Below, one piece after another: positions 7,641 through 14,820 of a stretch of 37,201 nucleotides of DNA. Below the pieces are notes generated by a model, which was not told where the DNA came from, did no database searches, and saw only the letters and a program-made list of their open reading frames with translations. This DNA is from a virus: IMG/VR virus record IMGVR_UViG_3300049225_000354, positions 1-37,201 of that record. The stretch is one strand, 5' to 3'. Every line of letters starts with the position of its first letter. Positions within the stretch are counted from its first letter, which is position 1. Made by a program: the position numbers and the translations under genes.

Positions 7641-7938
7641 ATCCAGGTTCTCCCTCTTGATAGGATTTTGATAAATCTGCTGCCTCAATGTTTTCGTCGA
7701 TCCATTTTTGAATCAACGCAACGACCAACTTGGTCGCGAGGCTAAGGAATAGGGCATGAATCAACCCGCCATATTCAGGAGAGTTCCTGACTCTAAGGGT
7801 GGCATTCCTGATTGCAATCTTCCTGATGCTTGACTTGCTTGCATGGAAGTCAGGATTAATGCTGCATGCAACGGAATACTCTTGTCGCGCAATATCACGC
7901 AACCGAAGACGCTTGTTTTTTGAAAGCAGAAAATCCAT
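7633..7938 (-). CDS. Hypothetical protein with a C-terminal membrane segment, 101 aa
   Basis: The N-terminal half is very basic (SKNKRLRLRDIARQ; SSIRKIAIRNATLRVRN). A hydrophobic helix follows (GLIHALFLSLATKLVVALIQKW) and then a polar tail. First gene of the membrane/lysis-like cassette. Not recognised. Confidence 0.6.
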   Translation of the reverse strand: MDFLLSKNKRLRLRDIARQEYSVACSINPDFHASKSSIRKIAIRNATLRVRNSPEYGGLIHALFLSLATKLVVALIQKWIDENIEAADLSKSYQEGEPGYG

Positions 7939-8001
7939 GTGTACCCCACAATTCCCTCATCCCTGATCACTGAATGAGAGAATCGCGGGAGAAGAGCGAG
8001 C

Positions 8002-8010
8002 ATTTTAGCA
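8002..8010 (-). promoter_or_regulatory. Possible extended -10 promoter for the lysis-like cassette
   Basis: The minus strand carries TGCTAAAAT, an extended -10 element, in the 92-bp gap between the helicase stop and the gene starting at 7938. There is no convincing -35. Weak support. Confidence 0.25.
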
Positions 8011-8030
8011 AAACATGGTTTTTTTCAAAA

Positions 8031-9761
8031 TTAGAACGGCATGTCGTCAGGATCTATCGCAAAATCCATTGTTTCCGCAGCAGGGTCTTCAAGGTCGTAG
8101 TCTTCGATCCTGTCATACGCTCCATCCTTTACAATCTCAATGTGTTTCGGGGTACGGAGTGCTCCACGCTCTGCAAGATCTATCGCATCTTCGATCTTCA
8201 TTGGGAAAGGCAGGGATGTGCGTTTTAACCACCACCTCATTGCCATGCTTCGGGCAAACCCATCGTGAAGAATGCAAACCCACTCGCTCACCACCTTGCG
8301 TTCCATCCAGTCGCCGTCAAGGCTAACCGAGTAATCAACTCTCAGCGTATCTGGCTTGCCGTTCTTGCCCTTCCACAACTGATATGCGATAGATTCCACG
8401 TTATGCCATCTTGGGGTCTTTAGGATGGCTTGACGGGACGCTCTAGTGTCGATGTTTGGTTGACGAGGAAACTCGAAACCGCATTTTTCGCAGACAGTTG
8501 CAGAAGCTGGGAGAATGGCGAAACAACTGGGGCAAGCTTTCTGCGGTGCTTCACCTCCTTCTGACTTCACCTTAATTGTGTTGATGCCATAGCTCGGAGA
8601 ATCAATCGGTCCATGACGCTCAATGTTGCCACCGAAGTCCTGTATCCAGCAAACATCCTTGCCCTTGTGTAGTCGGAATCCTCTGCCGCAGATCTGGTAA
8701 AACAAACCTGGCGATTCAGTTGCTCGGCAAACTGCAATGTGCTCAATGCGGGTGCAATCAAAGCCAGTAGTCAGGACATCCACGTTAACGAGAAACCGCA
8801 AGCTTCCCCGGTTAAAGTTGTCGATGAGAGTTGACCTAATAAGGGGCAGCGTTTCACCAGTGACTAGCCCAACCGAATGTCCTTTGTCAGCAATCCTCGC
8901 TCGAATGGATTCTGCATGAGCAACGCCACTTGCAAAGATGAGCACCGACTTGGTTTGCTTCTCATCACTAGCAGTAACGATCTGATCAGTGATGACAGTC
9001 CCCGCTTCAAGGAACTTTCCCTCAACTTGGCTTTTGTTGAAGTCGCCAGCAGTCTTTTTGACTCCAGACATATCGACCTGATCAGCAACTAGAGTCGAAG
9101 GCTTGGTCAGGTAGTTGTCGTCAATCAGCTTACGCAACGGCACTGCATGGGCAACATAATCAAACTGCCTGCTTGGACCGTAGATCAGTCCACCGTCCAA
9201 CCTGTACGGGGATGCCGTCAATCCCAACAGCAACGCATTGGGCGAAGTCTCGCGAATATCGTTTAAGAAGATCTGGTACTGAGACTCGTCACGCTGGGGT
9301 ATTTCATGCGCCTCATCGACGATGATCAACTGCCGCTCACCAAACTCTTCTCCTTTGGTGCAGCAGGATTGGATCGTTCCAAATATGATATCTGGTGACG
9401 TTTCCTTTCTGCCAAGTCCCGCACAGTAGATCCCACAAGATACATCAGGTAAATGCTGTGCGAACTTGTCGAGGTTTTGTTCAACCAACTCTTTCGATCT
9501 GGCAAGCACAATTGATCGGTAACCAATCTTCGCGATGCCACGCAAGATGTCAGCAATGACAATTGTCTTGCCCGCTCCTGTTGGGAGCACCAACAGTGGG
9601 TTCTTCCCCCTGTGAGTCTTGGTTCCCCTCCAAAAGGCCTCGATAGATTCCTGCTGATAGTCACGCGGCGTAAACATGCTCTTCTCCAAGTAAGGGCAGT
9701 TGACGCATCCATTGCTACAGCATCGCCCTCTACTGAGCAGGAACTCTCGGCTTAAAGGCAT
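8031..9761 (-). CDS. SF2 DNA/RNA helicase with N-terminal CCxNGCxxCPY module and zinc ribbon, 576 aa
   Basis: Superfamily 2 helicase of the DEAH/UvrB-like type. Walker A is LPTGAGKT (near residue 60), motif II DEAH, motif III GLTASP, motif V TTGFD, and motif VI QICGRGFR. A C4 zinc ribbon (CPSC, CEKC) follows near residues 430-445, then an SSB-like or C-terminal domain. The first 25 residues (SREFLLSRGRCCSNGCVNCPYL) match the RGxCCxNGCRxCPY signature of the small DUF5522-like family, here fused in front of the helicase. It heads the replication/recombination cluster and starts with a TAATG overlap to the metallopeptidase gene. It probably unwinds phage DNA for replication or recombination. Confidence 0.88.
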   Translation of the reverse strand: MPLSREFLLSRGRCCSNGCVNCPYLEKSMFTPRDYQQESIEAFWRGTKTHRGKNPLLVLPTGAGKTIVIADILRGIAKIGYRSIVLARSKELVEQNLDKFAQHLPDVSCGIYCAGLGRKETSPDIIFGTIQSCCTKGEEFGERQLIIVDEAHEIPQRDESQYQIFLNDIRETSPNALLLGLTASPYRLDGGLIYGPSRQFDYVAHAVPLRKLIDDNYLTKPSTLVADQVDMSGVKKTAGDFNKSQVEGKFLEAGTVITDQIVTASDEKQTKSVLIFASGVAHAESIRARIADKGHSVGLVTGETLPLIRSTLIDNFNRGSLRFLVNVDVLTTGFDCTRIEHIAVCRATESPGLFYQICGRGFRLHKGKDVCWIQDFGGNIERHGPIDSPSYGINTIKVKSEGGEAPQKACPSCFAILPASATVCEKCGFEFPRQPNIDTRASRQAILKTPRWHNVESIAYQLWKGKNGKPDTLRVDYSVSLDGDWMERKVVSEWVCILHDGFARSMAMRWWLKRTSLPFPMKIEDAIDLAERGALRTPKHIEIVKDGAYDRIEDYDLEDPAAETMDFAIDPDDMPF

Positions 9762-10060
9762 TACTCAACCGAAACAAAAATACGGTCAGTGGCTAGAAGT
9801 GCTCTTGCAATGTCAGTTCCCATGCGGGTAACTGTTTCCTCTGCCTCGAAAAGCAATTCGTTTTGTGCATGAATTAGCTCATGTAAAAGAGTGTCCAAGA
9901 AAGTTTGCTTGGAGAGATCGATGCGGACGCTGATTGTTTTTGTGTCACGGTTGCAGACTCCCCATGTTTTCTTTGGCAACCTCGATGCGTTCCATTGACG
10001 GTAGGTCAGCAGGTTGATTGTCCATTCACAACCATTGATTTTAGTCTTCACGCTTTCCAT
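9761..10060 (-). CDS. Small HExxH zinc metallopeptidase-like protein, 99 aa
   Basis: Contains LDTLLHELIHAQ, the zinc-binding HExxH helix, with downstream Glu residues (FEAEETVTRMG) that may give the third ligand. It resembles phage SprT- or ImmA-like mini-metallopeptidases. Targets are unknown: roles could include cleavage of a host regulator or of a DNA-bound protein. AAGGTGA precedes ATG. It is coupled to the helicase by TAATG. Confidence 0.7.
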   Translation of the reverse strand: MESVKTKINGCEWTINLLTYRQWNASRLPKKTWGVCNRDTKTISVRIDLSKQTFLDTLLHELIHAQNELLFEAEETVTRMGTDIARALLATDRIFVSVE

Positions 10061-10063
10061 GGG

Positions 10064-10459
10064 TCACCTTCCGTTGGCAGCGTCAAAATTCCTGTCGTCC
10101 TCAACAAAGTCGTAAGCAAACTCTTCCCCGCACTCCTTGCATGCAGCGTAGTCCCACTCTACAGGCATCGCGTTGTGGCATACGATGCAAGTCATTCCTG
10201 CATAATCTTCGCCACCGTCATTTCTTGCAGGAATCACATCAATCTGAAGGCTTAGTTTTACGGTATGCAGAAACTGAGTTTTGCCACCAACATCCCTGAC
10301 GTAGACATCGACCTCCGATGGCAGTTTGCTGGTCTTCTTGAAAAGGTGATACCAGTTAGCCATACGTCTTGCAGTTTCGCAGTAGGTGAGTCCTTCACCA
10401 AAAGACATCCAGTTCTGAAAGTCTTTGTCGCCTGAAATCCTTGCTTCTCTCTTTAGCAT
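10064..10459 (-). CDS. Hypothetical protein with C-terminal zinc ribbon, 131 aa
   Basis: The C-terminal third contains CIVCHN then CKECGEEF, a C4 zinc ribbon. The N-terminal part (FGEGLTYCETARRMANWYHLFKKTSKLPSEVDVYVRD) is not recognised. AAGGA site before ATG. Being in the DNA-metabolism operon, it may bind nucleic acid. Confidence 0.65.
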   Translation of the reverse strand: MLKREARISGDKDFQNWMSFGEGLTYCETARRMANWYHLFKKTSKLPSEVDVYVRDVGGKTQFLHTVKLSLQIDVIPARNDGGEDYAGMTCIVCHNAMPVEWDYAACKECGEEFAYDFVEDDRNFDAANGR

Positions 10460-10467
10460 GCTGCATC

Positions 10468-10497
10468 CTTAAAAAATGGTTGCGTTCGATCAATCAA
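10468..10497 (-). promoter_or_regulatory. Possible promoter D (TGCTGTTGA family)
   Basis: The minus strand reads GATGTGCTGTTGATT, an 18-bp spacer and TTTAAG. The -35 region matches the family seen at 1629, 13550, 33210 and 36236, but it codes for the last residues of the PP-loop protein. The -10 also overlaps the Shine-Dalgarno sequence of the gene starting at 10459, so it may be chance. Confidence 0.25.
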
Positions 10498-11269
10498 CAG
10501 CACATCCGCATCCACCCCAATCCATAAGTTCATCAAAAGAAAGCTGGGTATTGGAGTCTATTTCCTTCTTCAACTGCAAAAGAGTCAAGTTGCTTTTTTT
10601 CCCGTTTCTCATTCTTGTTAAAATTGAAACGTCACCAAGTTGCACCCGCAGTTTTTCTTCTTCTTCCACCCACCTATTGAAAACTTCTGGTTTTGTTTTG
10701 TACAAGTGACGAAACTGAGCAACTCCAGACTTCACGCATCCTCCACCACAATTTGCGTGAGCAAACCCTAAGTCGTAAAGCTTGCATGGAGACAGGCCTT
10801 CTGACCTGCACCACTCCAGCATCTTTTCTTTCGTCATTATGGGCTTTTCACACATAGGTGCTTCAACCTGCCATGGACTGTGTCTCTCCCTCACCTTCTT
10901 GAGCCTGTGGGGTTCATTCCAGTCAAGACCGAAATAAGTAACGCAATAAGATGGATCGCAGTTGTCCTTCCTCCATTTATTCAAAAGCTTTCTTTTTAAA
11001 ATGTCGCTGCATGGATCAATTCTAGAATTACCTAAAAACTTCCTGTCTCGAAAAACTTCAAATGGAGTTCGACCATCTTCAATCTTTATAAATTTTGCAC
11101 CAATGTTTTTAGACGACGACTTTAAAAACTCATACAGAGTAGGATCTTCGATTTTTGTGTCAGCAAAAAGCAAAACCATTTCCTCGGTCCCATGTTGCTC
11201 TGCAACTCGCTTTGCTGCTGCCCAACTGCAAACGCCACCGCTATACATGACCAGATGTTTAATTTTCAT
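10490..11269 (-). CDS. PP-loop ATPase / PAPS-reductase-like protein, 259 aa
   Basis: N-terminal MYSGGVCSWAAAKR is a modified PP-loop (SGGxxS) of the adenine-nucleotide alpha-hydrolase superfamily (PAPS reductase, QueC, TilS, tRNA thiolases), followed by LLFADTKIEDPTLYEFL and GNSRIDPCSDILKRKLL. The C-terminal half has cysteines in HANCGGGCVKSG and ends with GGCGC. Phages commonly carry such proteins. The family adenylates a substrate for sulfur transfer, base modification or amide formation, but the actual substrate is unknown. AAAGGA precedes ATG. The 5' untranslated region consists of the tRNA-like structure at 11286-11388, an unusual arrangement. Confidence 0.8.
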   Translation of the reverse strand: MKIKHLVMYSGGVCSWAAAKRVAEQHGTEEMVLLFADTKIEDPTLYEFLKSSSKNIGAKFIKIEDGRTPFEVFRDRKFLGNSRIDPCSDILKRKLLNKWRKDNCDPSYCVTYFGLDWNEPHRLKKVRERHSPWQVEAPMCEKPIMTKEKMLEWCRSEGLSPCKLYDLGFAHANCGGGCVKSGVAQFRHLYKTKPEVFNRWVEEEEKLRVQLGDVSILTRMRNGKKSNLTLLQLKKEIDSNTQLSFDELMDWGGCGCAVD

Positions 11270-11285
11270 GACAATCCTTTAAAAG

Positions 11286-11388
11286 CAACTGCTTTGGGAG
11301 TCGAACCCAAGTACTCAGGGGGAAATAGAACTTCCACAGAACCAGTCCCTTTCTTTGTTTAAAGTGAGTACTGCCCACGCAAGCAGTC
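11286..11388 (-). ncRNA. tRNA-like structure 1 (no D-arm), 103 nt
   Basis: Reading the minus strand: 7-nt acceptor-like strand GACTGCT, about 10 unpaired nt, then GTACTCA, which pairs with TGAGTAC 47 nt later. Next come a perfect T-arm (TTGGG-TTCGACT-CCCAA) and AGCAGTT closing the acceptor stem with one G-U pair. The T-loop TTCGACT fits the tRNA consensus TTCRANY. There is no D-stem or correctly placed anticodon arm. The layout is that of a tmRNA tRNA-like domain, but no tag-coding segment fits. No CCA is encoded. The structure ends 17 nt before the start codon of the PP-loop gene. It is not a canonical tRNA. Confidence 0.6.
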
Positions 11389-11396
11389 AAAAAAAA

Positions 11397-11460
11397 TGGT
11401 TGCGGGGGAATCAAACCCCCGTGTTTAACAATCCCTTGAAACATTACCTTCAGTCAACCA
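11397..11460 (-). ncRNA. tRNA-like structure 2 (no D-arm), 64 nt
   Basis: Minus strand: TGGTTG pairs with the terminal CAACCA. Then come 11 unpaired nt, a hairpin (TGTTT/AAACA plus CAA/TTG, loop GGGA, TT bulge) and a T-arm CGGGGG-TTTGATT-CCCCCG. The order of parts is the same as in structure 1. Eight T follow directly, so it may also act in termination. It begins 5 nt after the stop of the DUF669-like gene. Confidence 0.6.
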
Positions 11461-11465
11461 ACCCA

Positions 11466-11921
11466 TCAAAACGGTGCTTCGTCAGAAGACACTGCCGGAT
11501 GGGAAACTGGCAGAGGTGCGTCCACAACACCACCAGCAACTCGCTTGACAACATTGCTGTCGCCATACTCTGCGTCCTTGCGGATGTCTACAGTAACAGC
11601 AACGATGCTGTTAGTCCCAGCAAGCTCAGATGGGTCCGCGATCTTGCCTTGAATGCCAACAGCATTAGCAAGACGCTTGATCCCCTCAAGCCCGATCTTC
11701 ACAACCTTCGGGTTGTTGTGAACAACCATCAGTGAATCCCAGATCTTAGAATTCGTGTGGTCGCCTTCAAGGACTTGGTAAGTCACCTTGACACGCTGAC
11801 CTCCTGCCTTGGTTTCAACCAAACTGCACTCTTCTACAATGCAGTTGTAGGTTCCCTTTGGCAGTGGACCGATTGGGCGATCCTCGACCTGAATTTGATC
11901 GAGATCAATTTGAAACGACAT
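11466..11921 (-). CDS. DUF669-like single-strand-binding/recombination partner, 151 aa
   Basis: The pattern PLPKGTYNCIVEECSLVETKAGGQRVKVTYQVLEGDHTNSKIWDSLMV is that of DUF669 phage proteins, an OB-fold-like family that replaces SSB and is encoded beside Sak4/RecA-like ATPases. The C-terminus is acidic and ends EAPF, like the DxDxPF tips of SSBs that recruit partners. It lies directly downstream of the Sak4-like gene, which supports a joint role in annealing and recombination. Confidence 0.75.
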   Translation of the reverse strand: MSFQIDLDQIQVEDRPIGPLPKGTYNCIVEECSLVETKAGGQRVKVTYQVLEGDHTNSKIWDSLMVVHNNPKVVKIGLEGIKRLANAVGIQGKIADPSELAGTNSIVAVTVDIRKDAEYGDSNVVKRVAGGVVDAPLPVSHPAVSSDEAPF

Positions 11922-11936
11922 TCTTCTCTCTCCGTA

Positions 11937-12662
11937 TTAAGAAACATTTGTGACTGCGGAAATGTACGCTTCCGCATCCGAAAGATCAAACTTTTCGGGT
12001 AAGCTTGGAACCCTGTTTTTTGCCTGGTAGGCAGGCTTGCCCACTGTGTGGAATACGCGACGACCTTTGTCAATTCCAACATTCCTAGTGCGACCAAACG
12101 ATTCCTCTTTCTGAGAAACCGCCATCTCTGGTTCTGCAAACAGCACCTCGTCGCACCACTCTGAAACTAGTGCTCGACAATGCTTGGAAAGGTTAACGGC
12201 CATTTGATCCCAACTCATTCCATTGGGATGTTCAACTTTGACCTGTGTCGCGTGACCAATAAGCAAAACATGCTTCCCTGCATCTCTTGCCTTATCGCAT
12301 GCTTTCAGGATCGCACCCATGCGTCTGGCAGTTTCGAGATTCCCCTTGCCAAAGTCCATCTTAAAACCTTCCTCTGCAAGTTCGTTCCAGATTAGATTTT
12401 CAAGCCAGTCTACTGAGTCAATAATAATAGTCTCAAACTGACTGCTGACGCACTCCATGACCGCAGAGTAAACATCCCTAGATCCAGTCAGCCTCTGCGT
12501 TGCTGTAACGTCAACGTGGGCAAATCCGTCCTCGGTTGGAAGCAGGACTGCGTTCGGCCATTTGGCAGCAAACGTAGTCTTCCCCACTCCTTGAGCACCA
12601 TAAATTAGCGTCCTTCTTGGAACGCTTTGAATTCCAGTGGTTACGCTATCTAAAAATCCCAC
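11937..12662 (-). CDS. Sak4-like RecA-fold ATPase, 241 aa
   Basis: Walker A GAQGVGKTT at residues 22-30 and Walker B FETIIIDSVDWLE near residue 80, followed by KACDKARDAGKHVLLIGHATQ, place it in the AAA_24/Sak4 family of phage single-strand annealing recombinases. Length is normal for the family. GTG start overlapping the previous stop (TAGTG). It works with an SSB-like partner, here the DUF669-like protein encoded next. Confidence 0.85.
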   Translation of the reverse strand: MGFLDSVTTGIQSVPRRTLIYGAQGVGKTTFAAKWPNAVLLPTEDGFAHVDVTATQRLTGSRDVYSAVMECVSSQFETIIIDSVDWLENLIWNELAEEGFKMDFGKGNLETARRMGAILKACDKARDAGKHVLLIGHATQVKVEHPNGMSWDQMAVNLSKHCRALVSEWCDEVLFAEPEMAVSQKEESFGRTRNVGIDKGRRVFHTVGKPAYQAKNRVPSLPEKFDLSDAEAYISAVTNVS

Positions 12663-12973
12663 TACTTTTCTCCCATAACAAATTCTGTAATTACTTCTAT
12701 TGCTTCATCAACTTCCCACGCGACATCAACGATGTCCTTCGCCATTGCCTTGACTTCTCTGGCAACAACAGTGTCTCCTGCAAAGTTATAACGCTGTTGT
12801 ATAACCCCCCAGACACTCCTGACGCATGCGTCACCTAGAGCATCGATTAGGTCTAGCAATGCTTCTGCTTGCGGTCCTCGATTAAACCTCTCAGCCGCTT
12901 CAAGCCTTTCCCTTGCTTGGAAAGCTTTTAGTCTGAGCCACTTTAAGTGTTCAGCATCTGCCTCACTAAACAT
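12662..12973 (-). CDS. Hypothetical helical protein, 103 aa
   Basis: Predominantly alpha-helical and acidic. The N-terminus forms an amphipathic helix (EADAEHLKWLRLKAFQARERLEAAERF). No known motif is visible. It overlaps the upstream gene by 8 nt and the Sak4-like gene by TAGTG, so it is firmly in the recombination operon. Confidence 0.65.
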   Translation of the reverse strand: MFSEADAEHLKWLRLKAFQARERLEAAERFNRGPQAEALLDLIDALGDACVRSVWGVIQQRYNFAGDTVVAREVKAMAKDIVDVAWEVDEAIEVITEFVMGEK

Positions 12974-13442
12974 CGTATTTCCTGTATTCTCGGTTAACCC
13001 CTCGATAAGATATCGCTCTTCTTTCTAGCTCACGCAAGTCCATTACAAATGGGTCTGTGCCTTTAGCTTCTTGTCGCGTTAGGCAGTGACCACATTTGCA
13101 CATGATCATGCACTCTGCGTCAACATCGACCTCGATACACTCTTCTCCTTCAATGACAAGTCTGGTCACCCACGCATCAATTGTGACAAATTTCTTATCA
13201 ACTTCCATTCCAAGTATTTTCGCACCAGCATAAGTTGGCTCTTCTCGGAAGTGGTGGAAAGAGTTCCTTAGTCTTCTGCCAAGGTAGCGATGCATCTTGA
13301 GGTGCTTTTCTTCATCGACGAAGTCTTTAAAGCCATCAACAAACTTGAAGGCATCACTGAAACCTATATCATAAGTTTCTCGGGTGTAGACATTGCAACC
13401 GACCTTAAAAGGTGGGCAAATTTGCTGGTTTTCAACTTTCAT
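12966..13442 (-). CDS. Hypothetical protein with CxCxxC motif, 158 aa
   Basis: First gene of the minus-strand DNA-metabolism operon. The centre has a beta-rich part (KFVTIDAWVTRLVIEGEECIEVDVDAECMIMCKCGHC) with a CKCGHC cluster that may bind zinc. ATG at 13442 (MKVENQQI) or 13454 (MDCRM) is possible; a longer open frame would run into the divergent RusA-like gene. The promoter at 13526-13555 lies inside that gene. Confidence 0.65.
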   Translation of the reverse strand: MKVENQQICPPFKVGCNVYTRETYDIGFSDAFKFVDGFKDFVDEEKHLKMHRYLGRRLRNSFHHFREEPTYAGAKILGMEVDKKFVTIDAWVTRLVIEGEECIEVDVDAECMIMCKCGHCLTRQEAKGTDPFVMDLRELERRAISYRGVNREYRKYDV

Positions 13443-13473
13443 GCGACAATCCATTTTGCGCAAAGGAAAAACA

Positions 13474-13929
13474 ATGTTTGAGCAACGCATCCTTACAATC
13501 AGCATAGATGCTGAACTGAAAAACCAAAATAGCGGGCAAACGAGGCACTGGTCAACAGCACATCGCGAAAAAAAGACAATGACCACTGCTTTGCTAGATG
13601 GAAGAATTCTATATCCAGGTGATGGAAATCTCAAGTTTGGCGTGTTTTGCAAGGAAATAATGCCGCATCCGTTCGACGCTAGAGTTGACGTTAGCGTCAA
13701 AAGGATACTAGGCAAAAAACAGAGGTTGTTCGACCCTGACTCAATTTTACGCGGCAATTGCAAGCAACTTGTCGATGCCGTTGTTGACTCTGGGATCTTA
13801 GCAGATGACTCATCTAAGCATATTGGGAGAGTGCTTGGAATGCAGGACGCTAGTCAGCGTGATCGCGGTCCTGCGATTGAAATTACCTTTTGGGAATCTC
13901 CTGATGAGCAGAGTACTAGTTGTTCCTGA
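13474..13929 (+). CDS. RusA-like Holliday junction resolvase, 151 aa
   Basis: Typical RusA layout: N-terminal strand (QRILTISIDAELKNQNSG), then FDARVDVSVKR, then the acidic cluster FDPDSILRGNCKQLVDAVVDSGILADDS resembling the RusA DxDN...KxxxDAL...DD signature, and a C-terminal strand (PAIEITFWES). The usual Asn is replaced by Ser. ATG at 13474 has AAGGA upstream. It resolves branched DNA intermediates before packaging. It starts the only plus-strand operon in the left half, divergent from the recombination operon. Confidence 0.65.
   Translation: MFEQRILTISIDAELKNQNSGQTRHWSTAHREKKTMTTALLDGRILYPGDGNLKFGVFCKEIMPHPFDARVDVSVKRILGKKQRLFDPDSILRGNCKQLVDAVVDSGILADDSSKHIGRVLGMQDASQRDRGPAIEITFWESPDEQSTSCS
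13526..13555 (-). promoter_or_regulatory. Sigma70-like promoter C for the recombination operon
   Basis: Minus strand: TTGACC at 13555-13550, 18-bp spacer, TATTTT at 13531-13526. The extended -35, GATGTGCTGTTGACC, matches promoter A (GATTTGCTGTTGACC) except for one base. It sits inside the RusA-like coding sequence and would start transcription about 75 nt before ATG 13442. Confidence 0.5.
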
Positions 13930-14605
13930 CTTGCATTCTCCAGCTATTCATCCGCTTGCATTTGACTTTGTCAGAAGGATTGAAGACGACTGGCAAACAG
14001 AACGCACTGTCTTCTTGGGTGACATTTTTGACTTACATGCATGTTCTTATCATGCAAAGGAACTTGGCACCCCTAGAGCACTTGCGGAGGTTGAAGAAGC
14101 TCACGAGCAGATGCAACCGTTTTATGAACACTTTTCAACTGGCAGGGTAGACTTTTTAGTTGGCAACCATGACGCACTGATTTGTCGCAAGGCAGTTGAT
14201 GCTGAGATCCCTGAAGAGTGGATTAGGCCAATCAAAGACATATTCGGAATGCCCAAGAATTGGCGAGTCACCGAAAGATACGGAACAGTGCTCTGCGATG
14301 GGGTTGCCTATCGTCACGGTGATGCGGGAGCAGGGGGCCAGACGCCTGCCATAGCACAGGCAAAGCAAGCAATGCGTTCAACGGTGATTGGACACTTTCA
14401 CGCTGCGTTTGGAGTCCACTGGTACGCCTGTGACGCGATGCGGGTCTTTGGGTGCAGTGCAGGTTCCCTTTGCGATCCTAGTCACTTGCAGCAACGGTAC
14501 GGGAAACGATACGCAAAGCGTCCAATACTTGGCATGGCAGTCGTCATCGATGGGACGCATTGCTTTTGTGAGGTGATGCCTGTAAAAAATAGGGGAGTTC
14601 GATGA
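13904..14605 (+). CDS. Calcineurin-like metallophosphoesterase, 233 aa
   Basis: All signature motifs appear in order: VVPDLHSP (DxH), FLGDIFD (GDxxD), LVGNHD (GNHD), YRHGD and IGHFHA (GHxH). This is a two-metal phosphoesterase fold. Phage members act on nucleotides or nucleic acid ends. ATG at 13904 overlaps the RusA-like gene by 26 nt, so the two are coupled. No signal peptide. Confidence 0.85.
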   Translation: MSRVLVVPDLHSPAIHPLAFDFVRRIEDDWQTERTVFLGDIFDLHACSYHAKELGTPRALAEVEEAHEQMQPFYEHFSTGRVDFLVGNHDALICRKAVDAEIPEEWIRPIKDIFGMPKNWRVTERYGTVLCDGVAYRHGDAGAGGQTPAIAQAKQAMRSTVIGHFHAAFGVHWYACDAMRVFGCSAGSLCDPSHLQQRYGKRYAKRPILGMAVVIDGTHCFCEVMPVKNRGVR

Positions 14606-14820
14606 AAGACGGCGCAATGATTTTTGATGGATGCGATAATGCCATTGTCGGCACCAACATTGACGGGACGCTCGTTTACGACTATGAACTGCTGATCGAA
14701 GTTTTTATTGACGAGCAAGACATGTCGCTTGATGAAGCAAGGGACTGGGTCAACTTTAACGTAATCGGGTTGCTTGGAAATGACGGTTCTCCATCCATTA
14801 GAATGCCAGAAAGTCTATAG
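14602..14820 (+). CDS. Small acidic conserved phage protein, 72 aa
   Basis: Unrecognised acidic protein (FDGCDNAIVGTNIDGTLVYDYELLIEVFIDEQ, with MSLDEARDWVNFNVIGLLG). It overlaps the upstream stop as ATGA and the methyltransferase gene by about 40 nt, so it is translated within the same operon. Confidence 0.7.
   Translation: MKDGAMIFDGCDNAIVGTNIDGTLVYDYELLIEVFIDEQDMSLDEARDWVNFNVIGLLGNDGSPSIRMPESL

Noticed and set aside
11286-11388. Canonical tRNA-Arg (UCU)
   Set aside because: A 7-nt loop GTTCTAT with U33 and A37 exists, but its stem has only 4 bp and it is not at the right distance from the acceptor; no D-arm.
13443-13763. N-terminal extension of the 158-aa minus-strand protein
   Set aside because: The open frame continues upstream, but the extension is antisense to the RusA-like gene and reads as a shadow; promoter C also lies within it.
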